Assembly: GCF_007558865.1 (NCBI RefSeq)
Contig: NZ_VLPK01000001.1
Coordinates: forward strand, 372,001-436,000
Length of the DNA stretch: 64,000 bases
Source of the DNA: Mucilaginibacter corticis
GTDB taxonomy: Bacteria; Bacteroidota; Bacteroidia; Sphingobacteriales; Sphingobacteriaceae
Direction: 5' to 3'
Shown: piece after piece, positions 1 through 9,830 of the stretch
Position numbering within the stretch: position 1 is the first letter of the stretch
How the letters are laid out: the number at the start of each line of letters is the position of its first letter
Translations under genes and position numbers: made by a program
Notes under the pieces: model-generated
What the model was told of the DNA's origin: nothing
What the model saw: the letters and a program-made list of their open reading frames with translations, nothing else
Databases searched by the model: none

Positions 1-411
1 GATGATAGTTGGGTTTTTACCCTTATCAGCAGTAGTTGAAACTTTAATTTCTTTTGGTAATTCAAATACATAGTGGTGAGAGAAACCCAACACTAAATCT
101 AATGTATTACCCTGGTTAGTTGCGCGGTAACCCACACCTACCAACTCTTGTTCTATTTTGTAACCTGTTGTTACGCCAACAACCATGTTGTTTAACAATG
201 CGCGGTATAAACCGTGTAATGCTTTATGACGTTTTTGATCAGTTGGGCGTTGAACCAACAGTTCAGCACCTTCCTGTACAACTTTTATATCTTTATCCAC
301 CGCTTGTTGCAGCTCGCCTTTAGGGCCTTTTACAGTAACTAAATTATCTTCAGATACAGTAATAGTAACGCCTGCCGGTACTGGTATTGGTGATTTTCCT
401 ACTCTTGACAT
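1..411 (-). CDS. rplF: Ribosomal protein L6 (uL6), 3' end cut by window edge
   Basis: Large-subunit protein uL6. The N-terminal 137 codons are visible, starting MSRVGKSPIPVPAGV, and the C-terminal part lies outside the window. The ATG at 411 is preceded by an AGGAGG-type ribosome binding site, unusually strong for this phylum. The gene lies 19 bp downstream of rpsH in the canonical spc order. Family assignment is secure from the start motif and from context. Confidence 0.97.
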   Translation of the reverse strand, partial: MSRVGKSPIPVPAGVTITVSEDNLVTVKGPKGELQQAVDKDIKVVQEGAELLVQRPTDQKRHKALHGLYRALLNNMVVGVTTGYKIEQELVGVGYRATNQGNTLDLVLGFSHHYVFELPKEIKVSTTADKGKNPTII

Positions 412-430
412 TGCTTAATTCCTCCTCTGA

Positions 431-829
431 TTAATAAACGTAGCATAAAACTTCGCCACCTACATTTTGCTGACGCGCTTCTTTATCGGTCATTACACCG
501 TGAGAAGTTGACAGGATAGCGATACCTAAACCATTTAATACGCGTGGCATATTAGCTGTGCCTGCATATCTTCTGTAACCAGGTCTGCTGACACGGTCTA
601 TTGAACGGATAGCAGAAATTTTAGTGATCGGGTGGTATTTTAAAGCAACTTTAATTGTGCCTTGCGGACCATTTTCCTCAAACTTGTAGTTTGCAATGTA
701 ACCTTTGTCAAAAAGAACCTTAGTGATCTCTTTTTTCAAGTTAGATGCAGGAATCTCAACAACCCTGTGGTTGGCTTTAATAGCATTTCTTACACGGGTA
801 AGATAATCTGCGATTGGATCTGTATTCAT
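431..829 (-). CDS. rpsH: Ribosomal protein S8 (uS8)
   Basis: Small-subunit protein uS8, 132 aa, the normal length. It binds 16S rRNA helix 21. The N-terminus MNTDPIADYLTRVRNA and the C-terminal GGEVLCYVY match the family. It is separated from rpsN by 159 bp, by far the largest gap in this operon, and that gap contains inverted TTCGAA-rich words. Confidence 0.98.
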   Translation of the reverse strand: MNTDPIADYLTRVRNAIKANHRVVEIPASNLKKEITKVLFDKGYIANYKFEENGPQGTIKVALKYHPITKISAIRSIDRVSRPGYRRYAGTANMPRVLNGLGIAILSTSHGVMTDKEARQQNVGGEVLCYVY

Positions 830-988
830 TATTTATTTGTTGTGATGGTGGTTTCCTTCCCCGACCCTTCGGGGCGACCTTCCATCGGTTAATTCTTTTC
901 TTATTTCGAATATCGAATGTTCGATTTCGAATTTAGCAGGGGCGAATATAAAAATTTCGAAATTGAAATTCCGAAATTCAATATTAAC
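830..988. repeat. Intra-operon spacer with TTCGAA-rich inverted words
   Basis: The 159-bp gap between rpsN and rpsH holds no gene. It contains a GC hairpin (CCCCGACCCTTCGGGG, about 860-875) and two AT-rich inverted repeats built on TTCGAA (about 905-931) and AATTTCG/CGAAATT (about 953-978). Function is unknown; processing or attenuation within the operon is possible. Confidence 0.5.
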
Positions 989-1258
989 TTACCAGCTTGC
1001 TTTCTTTACTCCCGGGATCTTGCCGGCCAATGCCATTTCACGGAATGTAACACGTGAAATACCAAACTGGCGCATGTAACCACGAGGGCGGCCTGTTAAT
1101 TTGCAACGGTTGTGCAATTTTACAGGCGAAGAAGCTTTTGGTAAAGCATCTAAAGCTGCAAAGTCGCCGGCTGCTTTTAAAGCCTCTCTTTTTTCAGCAT
1201 ATTTTGCTACTAACTTAGCACGTTTTACTTCACGCGCTTTTACACCTTCTTTAGCCAT
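989..1258 (-). CDS. rpsN: Ribosomal protein S14 (uS14), zinc-free form
   Basis: Small-subunit protein uS14, 89 aa. An upstream in-frame start at 1294 would add 12 residues, but [16 protein letters not shown] at 1258 is the family start. This is the long form lacking the paired CxxC zinc ligands; only one Cys is present ([10 protein letters not shown]). The start codon overlaps the rplE stop by 8 bp (ATGGCTAA), indicating translational coupling. Confidence 0.97.
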   Translation of the reverse strand: MAKEGVKAREVKRAKLVAKYAEKREALKAAGDFAALDALPKASSPVKLHNRCKLTGRPRGYMRQFGISRVTFREMALAGKIPGVKKASW

Positions 1259-1820
1259 TGTTAGTTGGAGTTTGATTTTTAAATGGTAAACCAAATTGCT
1301 TAAGTAACTCTAATGCTTCAACATCGTTGGTAGCAGAGGTTACAAAGGTAATATCCATACCCTGAATTTTGTTAATTTTATCAATATTGATCTCAGGGAA
1401 GATAATTTGCTCGGTAATACCTAAAGTATAGTTACCTCTTCCGTCAAAACCTTTATCGTTGATACCTTTGAAATCGCGGATACGTGGCAGAGCTACAGAG
1501 ATCAAACGATCTAAAAACTCATACATTGTATTGTCACGTAAAGTAACACGTACGCCGATAGGCATGTTTTTACGCAATTTAAAGTTTGAGATATCTTTCT
1601 TAGAGCGTGAAGCAACTGCTTGCTGGCCGGTAATGGTAGTTAACTCGGTGATTGTGTTCTCGATCAATTTCTTATCGGTAGTAGCACCACCAACACCCTG
1701 GTTAATTGCAATTTTCTCCAGTTTTGGAACTTGCATTACGCTTTTGTACTGAAATTTATCTTTCAGGTTAGTGCGTATCTCTGTTTTATATTTCGATTTT
1801 AATCGTGGTGTGTATTCCAT
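1251..1820 (-). CDS. rplE: Ribosomal protein L5 (uL5)
   Basis: Large-subunit protein uL5, 189 aa. It binds 5S rRNA in the central protuberance. Family motifs include [13 protein letters not shown] near the N-terminus, RAxxSxxxFKLR-type text in the middle and [10 protein letters not shown] near the C-terminus. A GGGAGG ribosome binding site precedes the ATG. It overlaps rplX by 1 bp and rpsN by 8 bp. Confidence 0.98.
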   Translation of the reverse strand: MEYTPRLKSKYKTEIRTNLKDKFQYKSVMQVPKLEKIAINQGVGGATTDKKLIENTITELTTITGQQAVASRSKKDISNFKLRKNMPIGVRVTLRDNTMYEFLDRLISVALPRIRDFKGINDKGFDGRGNYTLGITEQIIFPEINIDKINKIQGMDITFVTSATNDVEALELLKQFGLPFKNQTPTNNG

Positions 1821-2155
1821 TACTTAATTTCCTCCCCTGATTTTTTTGCTACCCTTACTAATTTACCGGCATCATTCAATTTACGGCCAACACGTGTTGC
1901 CACGCCTGATTTTGGATCAACCAATGCCAGGTTTGAAATGTGTATAGCTGCTTCTTGTTTAACAATACCACCGTTAGGGTTAGCTGCGTTAGGTTTGGTA
2001 TGTTTTGATACCATGTTAGCACCTTCAACAATAGCCCTGTTTTTAGCCACTATTACTTCAACTACTTTACCTTGTGATCCTTTTGAATCGCCGGCTATAA
2101 CTTTAACTAAATCACCTTTACGGATCTTTAATTTTGCTTGTGTTTTCTTTTCCAT
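1820..2155 (-). CDS. rplX: Ribosomal protein L24 (uL24)
   Basis: Assembly-initiating large-subunit protein, 111 aa. The KOW motif is visible in the first 40 residues ([21 protein letters not shown]), followed by [13 protein letters not shown]. Only 1 bp separates it from rplN, and it overlaps rplE by 1 bp. Confidence 0.98.
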   Translation of the reverse strand: MEKKTQAKLKIRKGDLVKVIAGDSKGSQGKVVEVIVAKNRAIVEGANMVSKHTKPNAANPNGGIVKQEAAIHISNLALVDPKSGVATRVGRKLNDAGKLVRVAKKSGEEIK

Positions 2156-2156
2156 G

Positions 2157-2525
2157 TTACAATACCTCCGGTGCTAATGATACAATTTTCATAAATTGTT
2201 TCTCACGCAATTCTCTTGCAACAGGGCCAAAGATACGTGTGCCTCTCGGCTCATCCTGGTTGTTTAACAAAACAGCCGCATTATCGTCGAAACGGATGTA
2301 TGAACCATCTTTTCTGCGGATCTCTTTTTTGGTCCTAACCACAACGGCCTTTGATACAGTTCCTTTTTTAACGTTACCAGATGGCAGCGCACTTTTTACA
2401 GTTACTACAATCTTGTCGCCAATTGAGGCATATCTTTTACCGGTACCGCCTAACACACGGATCACTAAAACTTCTTTAGCGCCGCTGTTGTCAGCTACAT
2501 TTAATCTTGATTCCTGTTGTACCAT
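2157..2525 (-). CDS. rplN: Ribosomal protein L14 (uL14)
   Basis: Large-subunit protein, 122 aa, full length. [18 protein letters not shown] and the C-terminal [23 protein letters not shown] are diagnostic. It contacts the small subunit across the interface. It sits 1 bp from both rpsQ and rplX within the operon. Confidence 0.99.
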   Translation of the reverse strand: MVQQESRLNVADNSGAKEVLVIRVLGGTGKRYASIGDKIVVTVKSALPSGNVKKGTVSKAVVVRTKKEIRRKDGSYIRFDDNAAVLLNNQDEPRGTRIFGPVARELREKQFMKIVSLAPEVL

Positions 2526-2526
2526 C

Positions 2527-2781
2527 TTATTTAGCTCTTTCTAAAATTTGAACTAATCTCCAATTCTTGCTCTTGCTCAGCGGACGAGTTTCCATAATCA
2601 ATACGGTATCACCAATACCACAAGTATTAGTTTCGTCATGTGCCATAAACTTGGTAGTTTTCTTAATAAACTTACCATAGATCGGGTGCTTCACCTTCCG
2701 CTCCACAGCAACCACAATAGATTTTTCCATCTTATTGCTAACTACCAGGCCGGTACGTGTTTTTCTTAAATTTCTTTCCAT
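2527..2781 (-). CDS. rpsQ: Ribosomal protein S17 (uS17)
   Basis: Small-subunit OB-fold protein, 84 aa. The family signature [18 protein letters not shown] is visible at residues 11-28, as is the later [21 protein letters not shown]. It lies between rpmC (20 bp gap) and rplN (1 bp gap). Confidence 0.98.
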   Translation of the reverse strand: MERNLRKTRTGLVVSNKMEKSIVVAVERKVKHPIYGKFIKKTTKFMAHDETNTCGIGDTVLIMETRPLSKSKNWRLVQILERAK

Positions 2782-2801
2782 TTTCCTCGACGCGTAAAAA
2801 A

Positions 2802-3011
2802 TTAATTCTGTTCAGAAGCTTGCGCTGCCTTACGCTTTGTTAATTCAGTATTTAAACGAGCAATATCCTTGCGCACTTTTGTGATACGGGTAGGATTCTC
2901 AATCGCTGAAACCGCGTGTGCAAATTTTAGCTTGGTAAGATTTGCTCTTTCCTCACCTATTTTTGCAACCAACTCTTCAGTTGCGAGGCCTGTAATTTCT
3001 GAGTTCTTCAT
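2802..3011 (-). CDS. rpmC: Ribosomal protein L29 (uL29)
   Basis: Two-helix large-subunit protein near the exit tunnel, 69 aa. The family motif LRFxxAxGxxxNP-like region appears as [26 protein letters not shown]. It is flanked by rplP (87 bp gap) and rpsQ. Confidence 0.96.
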   Translation of the reverse strand: MKNSEITGLATEELVAKIGEERANLTKLKFAHAVSAIENPTRITKVRKDIARLNTELTKRKAAQASEQN

Positions 3012-3098
3012 TTCTATTATTCTATTAGTGTTTGAGTTTTTAGTTCCAAGCTCACTTATCTGTTACTGATAACCGCAAACTCAAAACCGCTAACTTAT

Positions 3099-3521
3099 TT
3101 ATGCTTCTACGTAATCTTTACGTACAACAAATCTTGTTTGTACCGGCAACTTTTGGGCTGCAAGGCGCAGGGCCTCTTTTGCAATTTCCAAAGGCACGCC
3201 TTCTGCTTCAAAAATGATCCTTCCGGGGCGAACTACCGCTACCCAATATTCAGGAGCACCTTTACCTTTACCCATACGTACCTCTGCAGGTTTTTTAGTT
3301 ACGGGTTTATCAGGGAATATCCTGATCCATACCTGGCCTTCACGTTTCATGTAACGTGTTACAGCGATACGTGCAGACTCGATCTGGCGGCTGGTTATCC
3401 AGGCGGCTTCGAGTGATTTTACACCGAAAGATCCAAATGACAGTTCAGCACCACGGGTGGCTAAACCTTTCATTCTGCCTTTTTGCATCTTTCTGAACTT
3501 CGTTCTTTTTGGCTGTAGCAT
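3099..3521 (-). CDS. rplP: Ribosomal protein L16 (uL16)
   Basis: Large-subunit protein near the peptidyl-transferase centre, 140 aa. [19 protein letters not shown] and the [14 protein letters not shown] loop are diagnostic. The usual arginine hydroxylated by RoxA-type enzymes in some bacteria is in this loop region, but no modification can be read from sequence. Confidence 0.98.
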   Translation of the reverse strand: MLQPKRTKFRKMQKGRMKGLATRGAELSFGSFGVKSLEAAWITSRQIESARIAVTRYMKREGQVWIRIFPDKPVTKKPAEVRMGKGKGAPEYWVAVVRPGRIIFEAEGVPLEIAKEALRLAAQKLPVQTRFVVRKDYVEA

Positions 3522-3568
3522 TTTCTTACGCTTTTATATCTTACGATATCTTAATCTAAATCTTGTTA

Positions 3569-4447
3569 TTATCTTTTTGATGGTCCACCCGGGCGGTTAC
3601 CACCACCTCTGTTAGGGCCACCTTGTCCGCCCGGGCGATTACCGCCGCCACGGTTGTTAGGGTTACCACCTGGTTTGCGGTCGCCTCTGCGCTCGCCACC
3701 ACGTTCTCCGCCTCTTTCATTACCACCTCTGCGGTCACCAAAGCCTGCGGATGCACCTTCAGGACGGCCACCTTTACCGCTGGCGCTGCTTGTACCACCA
3801 ATGTTTGGTGACAGGTCGCGTTTGCCATAAACTTCGCCTTTGCAGATCCAAACTTTAACACCTATTTTACCATAGGTAGTTAAGGCCTCGGCCAATGCAT
3901 AGTCAATGTCTGCACGGAAAGTGTGCAATGGTATTCTTCCTTCTTTATATTGTTCGCTACGTGCCATCTCAGCGCCACCTAAACGGCCTGATGTCATTAC
4001 TTTAATTCCTTCTGCACCCATTCTCATGGTTGAAGCAATTGTAGTTTTCATGGCACGGCGGAAAGAGATACGTGCTTCAAGTTGTTTCGCTATACCTTCT
4101 GCAACTAATTGTGCATCAAGCTCAGGGCGTTTGATCTCGAAGATGTTGATCTGAACTTCTTTCTTGGTAAGTTTTTTCAACTCTTCTTTGATCTTGTCAA
4201 CTTCAGTACCACCTTTACCTATAACAATACCCGGACGGGCAGTGTGTATAGTTACAGTGATGCGTTTTAAAGTACGCTCGATAACTATTTTAGACACGCC
4301 ACCTTTGTTGATACGTGCTGATAAGTATTTGCGGATCTTTTCGTCTTCAACTAATTTATCGGAGTAGTTGTTGCCACCGAACCAATTAGAATCCCAACCT
4401 CTGATGATTCCTAATCTGTTACCTATTGGATGTGCTTTCTGTCCCAT
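3569..4447 (-). CDS. rpsC: Ribosomal protein S3 (uS3) with RG-rich C-terminal extension
   Basis: Small-subunit protein at the mRNA entry, 292 aa against roughly 210-230 in most bacteria. The KH type-2 domain with the GxxG loop (VIGKGG, residues 75-80) and the S3 C-terminal domain end near residue 214. Residues about 215-292 are a low-complexity tail rich in Gly, Arg, Asn and Pro with repeated RGG-like units, finishing GGPSKR. The tail stays in frame to a stop codon 47 bp before rplP, so it is not a frameshift artefact. Tail function is unknown; RNA or polyanion binding is an inference. Confidence 0.97.
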   Translation of the reverse strand: MGQKAHPIGNRLGIIRGWDSNWFGGNNYSDKLVEDEKIRKYLSARINKGGVSKIVIERTLKRITVTIHTARPGIVIGKGGTEVDKIKEELKKLTKKEVQINIFEIKRPELDAQLVAEGIAKQLEARISFRRAMKTTIASTMRMGAEGIKVMTSGRLGGAEMARSEQYKEGRIPLHTFRADIDYALAEALTTYGKIGVKVWICKGEVYGKRDLSPNIGGTSSASGKGGRPEGASAGFGDRRGGNERGGERGGERRGDRKPGGNPNNRGGGNRPGGQGGPNRGGGNRPGGPSKR

Positions 4448-4452
4448 TGTAA

Positions 4453-4881
4453 TTAATTGATATCGTTTTTACTGCCCACAATTAGCGTTACGTGGTTTGA
4501 ACGTTTACGGATACGGTATCCACGGCCTTGCGGAGCCGGACGCATCCTTTTGTTTTGACGACCACCGCCTACTGATACTTCTTTTACAAATAAAGCGCTG
4601 TCTTCAACACGTTGTCCTTCATTCTTAGCTTCCCAGTTTTTGATAGCTGATACCAAAAGCTTCTCCACACGAATTGCAGCTTCTTTATTTAAAAATTTCA
4701 AAGTGTTTAACGCTTTTTCAACCTCAACACCGCGGATAAGGTCAACCACCAAACGCATTTTGCGTGGTGAAGTTGGACAGTTCTGCAGTTTTGCAACAGA
4801 AGCGCCACCTTGCTGAGCCTTCTCTTGCTCTTTGCGTTGTCTGATCAATACAGACTTTTTGATTTTAGTTGTTGCTTCCAT
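4453..4881 (-). CDS. rplV: Ribosomal protein L22 (uL22)
   Basis: Large-subunit protein lining the exit tunnel, 142 aa. Core motifs are [18 protein letters not shown] and the C-terminal [31 protein letters not shown] hairpin region. An N-terminal extension of about 25 residues precedes the core. Spacing is 5 bp to rpsC and 3 bp to rpsS. Confidence 0.98.
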   Translation of the reverse strand: MEATTKIKKSVLIRQRKEQEKAQQGGASVAKLQNCPTSPRKMRLVVDLIRGVEVEKALNTLKFLNKEAAIRVEKLLVSAIKNWEAKNEGQRVEDSALFVKEVSVGGGRQNKRMRPAPQGRGYRIRKRSNHVTLIVGSKNDIN

Positions 4882-4884
4882 TGC

Positions 4885-5151
4885 TTATTTTTTCTTTTCT
4901 GCGTGACCGCGGAATGTACGGGTTGGAGCAAATTCTCCCAACTTGTGACCAACCATGTTTTCTGTTACATACACAGGTATAAATTTGTTACCGTTGTGTA
5001 CCGCGAATGTATGACCAACGAAATCAGGAGAAATCATGGAACGACGTGACCATGTTTTTACAACCGATTTTTTATTTGATTCATTTAATACCAAGACTTT
5101 TCTGTCAAGGTTATGATCAATATAAGGTCCTTTTTTAATTGAACGTGCCAT
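4885..5151 (-). CDS. rpsS: Ribosomal protein S19 (uS19)
   Basis: Small-subunit head protein, 88 aa, normal length. [15 protein letters not shown] and the C-terminal [21 protein letters not shown] are diagnostic. It forms a complex with S13 and contacts the A-site tRNA region. Tightly packed between rplB and rplV. Confidence 0.99.
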   Translation of the reverse strand: MARSIKKGPYIDHNLDRKVLVLNESNKKSVVKTWSRRSMISPDFVGHTFAVHNGNKFIPVYVTENMVGHKLGEFAPTRTFRGHAEKKK

Positions 5152-5153
5152 TA

Positions 5154-5981
5154 TTATTTCTTCCTTCTTTCAATGATATAACGATCAGACCCTTTTTTCT
5201 TGTCACGGGTTTTGTAGCCTTTAGCCAATAAACCTTTACGTGAACGTGGATGACCACCTGAGGCTCTACCCTCACCACCACCCATAGGGTGATCTACCGG
5301 GTTCATGGCTACACCACGAACTCTTGGCCTGCGGCCTAACCAGCGCTTGCGGCCGGCTTTACCTAATACTTCGTTTTGCTTCTCGCCATTTGAAACTGTA
5401 CCGATAGTTGCTAAACAAGTAGCAAGGATCATACGGGTTTCGCCTGAAGGCAATTTGATAACGGCATATTTACCGTCGCGTGCCGCAAGTTGCGCATAAG
5501 TACCGGCAGAACGTGCAATGATACCGCCTTGACCAGGGTTCAATTCAATGTTATGAATGATAGAACCCAATGGTATTGATTTCAATTGCATGGTGTTACC
5601 CACTTCAGGAGCAACTGCTTCGCCTGACAATACTGTCATGCCTACAGTTAAACCTTCCGGAGCGATCATATATCTTTTCTCGCCATCAGCAAAGTGTAGC
5701 AACGCTATACGTGCAGAACGGTTAGGATCATACTCAATAGTAGCAACTTTTGCAGGGATGTCAAACTTATTGCGTTTAAAGTCAATAAGCCTGTATGCTT
5801 GTTTATGGCCACCACCCAGGTAGCGCATAGTCATTTTACCGCTATGGTTACGACCGCCTGATCTGGTGTTAACCGATACTACCAACGATTTTTCAGGAAC
5901 GTTTGTAGTAATGTCCGAGTTATCAGCACCAACCCTGAAACGGGTACCCGGCGTAACGGGTCTAAATCTTTTTACTGCCAT
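5154..5981 (-). CDS. rplB: Ribosomal protein L2 (uL2)
   Basis: Universal large-subunit protein required for subunit association and peptidyl transfer, 275 aa. The [17 protein letters not shown] motif holding the essential His is present near residue 230. The start [15 protein letters not shown] matches the family. It is 8 bp from rplW. Confidence 0.99.
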   Translation of the reverse strand: MAVKRFRPVTPGTRFRVGADNSDITTNVPEKSLVVSVNTRSGGRNHSGKMTMRYLGGGHKQAYRLIDFKRNKFDIPAKVATIEYDPNRSARIALLHFADGEKRYMIAPEGLTVGMTVLSGEAVAPEVGNTMQLKSIPLGSIIHNIELNPGQGGIIARSAGTYAQLAARDGKYAVIKLPSGETRMILATCLATIGTVSNGEKQNEVLGKAGRKRWLGRRPRVRGVAMNPVDHPMGGGEGRASGGHPRSRKGLLAKGYKTRDKKKGSDRYIIERRKK

Positions 5982-5989
5982 CTCTCTAT

Positions 5990-6280
5990 TTATATATTGC
6001 TATAAAAATCTATTGTTTCACCGTCCTTCAACGTGATGATCGCTTTCTTTACTGTAGCTGCACGGCCTGAAACAGGACCAGCTTTAGTGTTACGACTTTT
6101 CAGTTTACCTACGTATCTCATTGTATTAACAGCAGTGATGTTAACGCCATACATGGCTTCGATTGCTGTTTTGATCTGAATTTTGTTAGCTCTCGGGTCA
6201 ACAATAAAAGCATAACGATTTAGCTTTTCTGTTAACTGAGTTACTTTTTCAGTAAGTAAGGGTTTTCTTAAAATTTCCAT
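5990..6280 (-). CDS. rplW: Ribosomal protein L23 (uL23)
   Basis: Exit-site large-subunit protein, docking site for SRP and trigger factor, 96 aa. [16 protein letters not shown] and [24 protein letters not shown] match the family. Spacing is 1 bp to rplD. Confidence 0.98.
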   Translation of the reverse strand: MEILRKPLLTEKVTQLTEKLNRYAFIVDPRANKIQIKTAIEAMYGVNITAVNTMRYVGKLKSRNTKAGPVSGRAATVKKAIITLKDGETIDFYSNI

Positions 6281-6281
6281 A

Positions 6282-6911
6282 TTACTTAGCTAATGCTTCC
6301 TCCAAAATTTTAACAGCACCGGTTGTTAACACCAGCTTACCAGCGTTTAACACGTCATAAGTGTTAATTTGGTCAACTGTAATAACCTTTGTTTTTTTAA
6401 GGTTTCTGCTTGATAAATACACATTGTTATTTGCTGCAGGTAATACTAATAATGTCTTAACATCAGTAGCTTTTAAATCTGCAACCAGTTGTATGTAGCT
6501 TTTGGTTTTGATAGTATCGAAACTAAAATCTTCCAAAACTATTACGTTACTGTCTTGAGCTTTATAGGTTAAGGCTGAGTAACGTGCCAGCGTTTTAAGT
6601 TTCTTGTTTAATTTGAAACTGTAATCGCGTGGCTGCGGACCGAATACACGGCCACCACCATTAAACAATGGTGATTTTACACTACCTGCACGGGCACCGC
6701 CTGTACCTTTTTGCTTATATAATTTGCGGGTTGAACCTGCAATTTCATTACGCTGTTTTGCTTTATGCGTTCCCTGACGTTGGTTAGCTAAAAATTGCTT
6801 AACATCAAGGTAGATAGCGTGGTCATTGGGCTCGATACCGAATATGGCTTCAGGAAGCTGCACCTTGGCACCTGTTTCTTTACCTGATACGTTTAATACT
6901 TTAACTTCCAT
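6282..6911 (-). CDS. rplD: Ribosomal protein L4 (uL4)
   Basis: Large-subunit protein with an extended loop in the exit tunnel, 209 aa. The loop region [31 protein letters not shown] is visible around residues 67-97. In E. coli this protein represses its own operon through the S10 leader; whether that happens here cannot be read from sequence. Confidence 0.98.
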   Translation of the reverse strand: MEVKVLNVSGKETGAKVQLPEAIFGIEPNDHAIYLDVKQFLANQRQGTHKAKQRNEIAGSTRKLYKQKGTGGARAGSVKSPLFNGGGRVFGPQPRDYSFKLNKKLKTLARYSALTYKAQDSNVIVLEDFSFDTIKTKSYIQLVADLKATDVKTLLVLPAANNNVYLSSRNLKKTKVITVDQINTYDVLNAGKLVLTTGAVKILEEALAK

Positions 6912-6912
6912 C

Positions 6913-7530
6913 TTATTTATCCACTATAACGAATGAACCCTTAGCCCCTGGGATGGAACCTTTAACTACTAACAGGTTTTGCTCTGCGTATACTTTCAAA
7001 ACCTCTAAGTTTTGAATCTTTACACGCTCATTACCCATTTGACCTGCCATACGCATGCCTTTAAATACACGTGAAGGCCAAGATGAAGCACCTAATGAAC
7101 CCGGAGCACGTAAACGGTTATGCTGACCGTGAGTTTGCATACCCACACCACCAAAACCATGACGTTTAACCACACCCTGGAAGCCTTTACCTTTTGACGT
7201 GCCAACTACATCGACAAAATCACCTTCGGCAAAAATCTCAACGGTAACAGTGTCACCAAGAGCTTTTTCGTCTTCAAATGTTTTGAATTCAACAAGTTTA
7301 CGTTTTGCGGTTGTTCCGGCTTTTTGGAAATGGCCTTTTAACGGGGCAGAAGTGTTTTTCTCCTTTTTCTCGCCATATGCTAACTGTACAGCTGCATATC
7401 CGTCTGTATCAACAGACCTTACTTGTGTTACTACGCAAGGGCCAGCTTCGATAACTGTGCAAGGGATGTTCTTCCCTGAGTCGTCGAATATGCTGGTCAT
7501 TCCTACTTTTTTACCAATTATTCCTGACAT
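6913..7530 (-). CDS. rplC: Ribosomal protein L3 (uL3), first gene of the S10 transcription unit here
   Basis: Large-subunit protein near the peptidyl-transferase centre, 205 aa. [17 protein letters not shown] and the [18 protein letters not shown] loop (the methylated Gln region in some bacteria) are visible. It begins the operon directly behind the promoter at 7605-7635. rpsJ, which normally precedes it, is about 7.9 kb away. Confidence 0.99.
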   Translation of the reverse strand: MSGIIGKKVGMTSIFDDSGKNIPCTVIEAGPCVVTQVRSVDTDGYAAVQLAYGEKKEKNTSAPLKGHFQKAGTTAKRKLVEFKTFEDEKALGDTVTVEIFAEGDFVDVVGTSKGKGFQGVVKRHGFGGVGMQTHGQHNRLRAPGSLGASSWPSRVFKGMRMAGQMGNERVKIQNLEVLKVYAEQNLLVVKGSIPGAKGSFVIVDK

Positions 7531-7905
7531 TTCTTTATGTTGTTTGTGCCCATCGAAGCAGTAGGGCTTCGTTCAAGGCATATTATTCCCCCCGAAAGGG
7601 ACGGCAAAGATAGCAACTTTACTTTAATTGTCAAATAGTTACCAAGTTATTTTTTTATAAATTTTTAACGCAACGTTTATTATAACCCTTTACAGCTGTT
7701 TCAGGAGAGAATAGGTTGATATTTAGGGGTATTAACGATGTCAAATAGGCAATAAACCCCTGGTTTGAGAACGTGTTTCGTTTTATACGAGTATTGACCG
7801 TGTTGTACAGGTGCGGATGAAATAAGATCCATGCCTTTTATTTATGCCAACCCGATCAGATCATCTATAAATATCCTTAACTTTATATCAACCTAAATAA
7901 AACCA
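7531..7905. other. Intergenic region upstream of rplC and the DUF4419 gene
   Basis: A 375-bp divergent spacer. Its left part holds the rplC promoter and leader. The remainder is AT-rich with no ORF or clear hairpin. No confident promoter box could be placed for the rightward gene. Confidence 0.6.
7605..7635 (-). promoter_or_regulatory. Promoter of the rplC-led ribosomal operon
   Basis: On the minus strand TTTG (7632-7635) is followed by 19 nt and then TATCTTTG (7605-7612). This is an excellent match to the Bacteroidota promoter TTTG-N19/20-TAnnTTTG. The leader of about 65 nt contains a small GAAGC/GCTTC hairpin near 7552-7570. It shows that rplC is transcribed independently of rpsJ. Confidence 0.85.
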
Positions 7906-9324
7906 ATGAAACGTTTTCTCGCCCTTATCGCGTTAGCTTGCCTAAGTATAGTATGCTTGGCTCAAAAACCTATAGTTATTAATGTTGAAAAGCTTAAAAA
8001 GCCAGATACACTTTTGCCTGTATCTAATTATGATGGAATACTAAAGGACTTGATCAGGCGCGATCATCATGTCTGGGGCTTTCCACCGGCAAAGCAAGCC
8101 GTTCTTGACCCTAAATTTAACATCGTAGCTAAAAGTGCCGTCGAGGGAGATTTGGTTTACTATAACTTTCATCCTTTCTTTTCAGGCATGTATCAGGCCT
8201 ATGCCGATCACAGGCCATTTACCCTGTCGCCAGACATGATGTGGCTGTTAATTTGCCAGGGATTTGCCAACCATGTAAATAACAATGCCGAAAGTTTGCG
8301 CAGTATGTTTGTTAATTTTAGCGGCAAAACCACTTTGGTTGTACAAACCAATAGCATCACGCTTGACAATCCGGACAGCCCCTGGCAGGAGATATTTCCA
8401 GAATTTAGCAGACAGATCAGCAACTATACGGGCAAAGAGCTTACCGATGCTTTGACGGCTGATTTTAGCACTAGTACACCGGTTACTAAAATGGCATCGC
8501 AAATTACAGCTTTGTATGCCATGAAATCATATTTTGACTTTATTGTATTGTACATAGGATGCGGTATCCCGCAGGTTACACTTGAAGGCACGCCTGCAGA
8601 TTGGCAAAAAGTGTTAGACAAAACTGAAGCGCTGCGTAAATATCAGCTGGATTGGTGGGTTGATAAAATGGAGCCCATTTTAAAAAAGATCATAAAGGCG
8701 TCAAAGGGAGAAAAAGATAAAGAGTTTTGGCAAACCATGTTTAAATATCACAGTATAAAGAGATATGGTGCAAAAAATATTATAGATGGCTGGATGGTAA
8801 AATTTTTCCCGTATACCAAAAACGGACAACGGTTAGGGCTTGACTCATTATCATCAGGATCTGAATTGCCGGACGAAGTTGTTAAAGTTAATCTTAAATA
8901 TATTGCAACGGATGGTACAGGAAATACTGTAACAACGCCCCTGGAATTATGGGCGGGCTTTATGGGATTAAAGCAAAATGAAAATAATTTTAATTTAAGG
9001 CCTGAGATAGGTTGGATGATCCGCAAAAAAGATGCTGATGTTGAAGACAGGAATATGAAGATTCTGCGCCGTTCGGCAACTGAACCTATTGAGGGAATCA
9101 AGATCCGTGCAAATGCCGTACCCGAAGAATTGATGGATATTGGGCCAATACATTTATTGACCATTGAGTTTACTGACAGGATAAATATCCCCGATGACTT
9201 AGCCAAAGTCCAGATAGACAAACTTACATTGAAAGGTGTTATTACCGATGACGAAATAAAACGGATCAGGAAGCTGTTCCCGAAAACCAAACTGATTATT
9301 AATAATCAGGAGGTGCCTGAATGA
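7906..9324 (+). CDS. DUF4419 family secreted protein
   Basis: 472 aa. An N-terminal signal peptide (MKRFLALIALACLSIVCLAQ) predicts export. The body contains text I recognise as DUF4419, including the region around GCGIPQVTLEGTPADW and a following LDWWVDKMEPIL segment. The family has no established function to my knowledge. It is the first gene of the accessory block between rplC and rpsJ and is divergent from the ribosomal operon. The last 40 residues resemble a leucine-rich-repeat-like ending (DDEIKRIRKLFPKTKL), which is only an impression. Confidence 0.8.
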   Translation: MKRFLALIALACLSIVCLAQKPIVINVEKLKKPDTLLPVSNYDGILKDLIRRDHHVWGFPPAKQAVLDPKFNIVAKSAVEGDLVYYNFHPFFSGMYQAYADHRPFTLSPDMMWLLICQGFANHVNNNAESLRSMFVNFSGKTTLVVQTNSITLDNPDSPWQEIFPEFSRQISNYTGKELTDALTADFSTSTPVTKMASQITALYAMKSYFDFIVLYIGCGIPQVTLEGTPADWQKVLDKTEALRKYQLDWWVDKMEPILKKIIKASKGEKDKEFWQTMFKYHSIKRYGAKNIIDGWMVKFFPYTKNGQRLGLDSLSSGSELPDEVVKVNLKYIATDGTGNTVTTPLELWAGFMGLKQNENNFNLRPEIGWMIRKKDADVEDRNMKILRRSATEPIEGIKIRANAVPEELMDIGPIHLLTIEFTDRINIPDDLAKVQIDKLTLKGVITDDEIKRIRKLFPKTKLIINNQEVPE

Positions 9325-9383
9325 CTTGCAGATTTCTTACCTGATCATGGCATACTGCTTATATTTAAGCTGATATTCTGTTG

Positions 9384-9391
9384 TACATTTG
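9384..9391 (+). promoter_or_regulatory. -7 box upstream of the thioesterase gene
   Basis: TACATTTG matches the TAnnTTTG consensus and lies about 20 nt before the ATG at 9410. No convincing -33 element was found at the expected distance. Confidence 0.5.
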
Positions 9392-9409
9392 CGCCATACA
9401 TACTACAAC

Positions 9410-9799
9410 ATGAATTTTTATACACGCAAATGGGTAAAGCCCGAAGATTTGAATGCACATGGCACCCTGTTTGGCGGCCGCCTGCTGGCCTGGATTGACG
9501 AAGAAGCAGCTATTTATGCCATCATACAGTTAGGCACACTTAGCTGTGTAACCAAATATATGTCTGAGATCAACTTTGTAAGCTCTGCCCGCCAGGGGGA
9601 TATTATCGAATTGGGCATTAAGGCGGTTGTATTTGGCCACACCTCGCTTACCCTTACCTGCGAGGTGCGTAACAAGATCACTCAAAAAACCATCCTTACA
9701 ATTGATAAAATTGTATTTGTAAGTGTTGACGACAGCGGCAAACCGGTTAAACACGGCCGCACAGAAATTACTTATACGGATGAATGGTTAAGGGAATAA
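9410..9799 (+). CDS. Hotdog-fold acyl-CoA thioesterase (YciA-like)
   Basis: 129 aa. ATG at 9410 is preferred over the in-frame TTG at 9389 because the family starts just before the conserved NAHGTLFGG segment. That segment (residues about 15-23), followed by LLAWIDEEAA, is the hotdog active-site region of acyl-CoA hydrolases. Predicted cytosolic hydrolysis of acyl-CoA; the substrate is unknown. A single short domain, about the length of YciA. Confidence 0.85.
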   Translation: MNFYTRKWVKPEDLNAHGTLFGGRLLAWIDEEAAIYAIIQLGTLSCVTKYMSEINFVSSARQGDIIELGIKAVVFGHTSLTLTCEVRNKITQKTILTIDKIVFVSVDDSGKPVKHGRTEITYTDEWLRE

Positions 9800-9830
9800 T
9801 TATCAAACAAAAGCCCGGATAACTTTTATA

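Noticed and set aside
3556..3861. 101-codon frame within the rpsC tail
   Set aside because: Shifted-frame shadow of the RG-rich extension.
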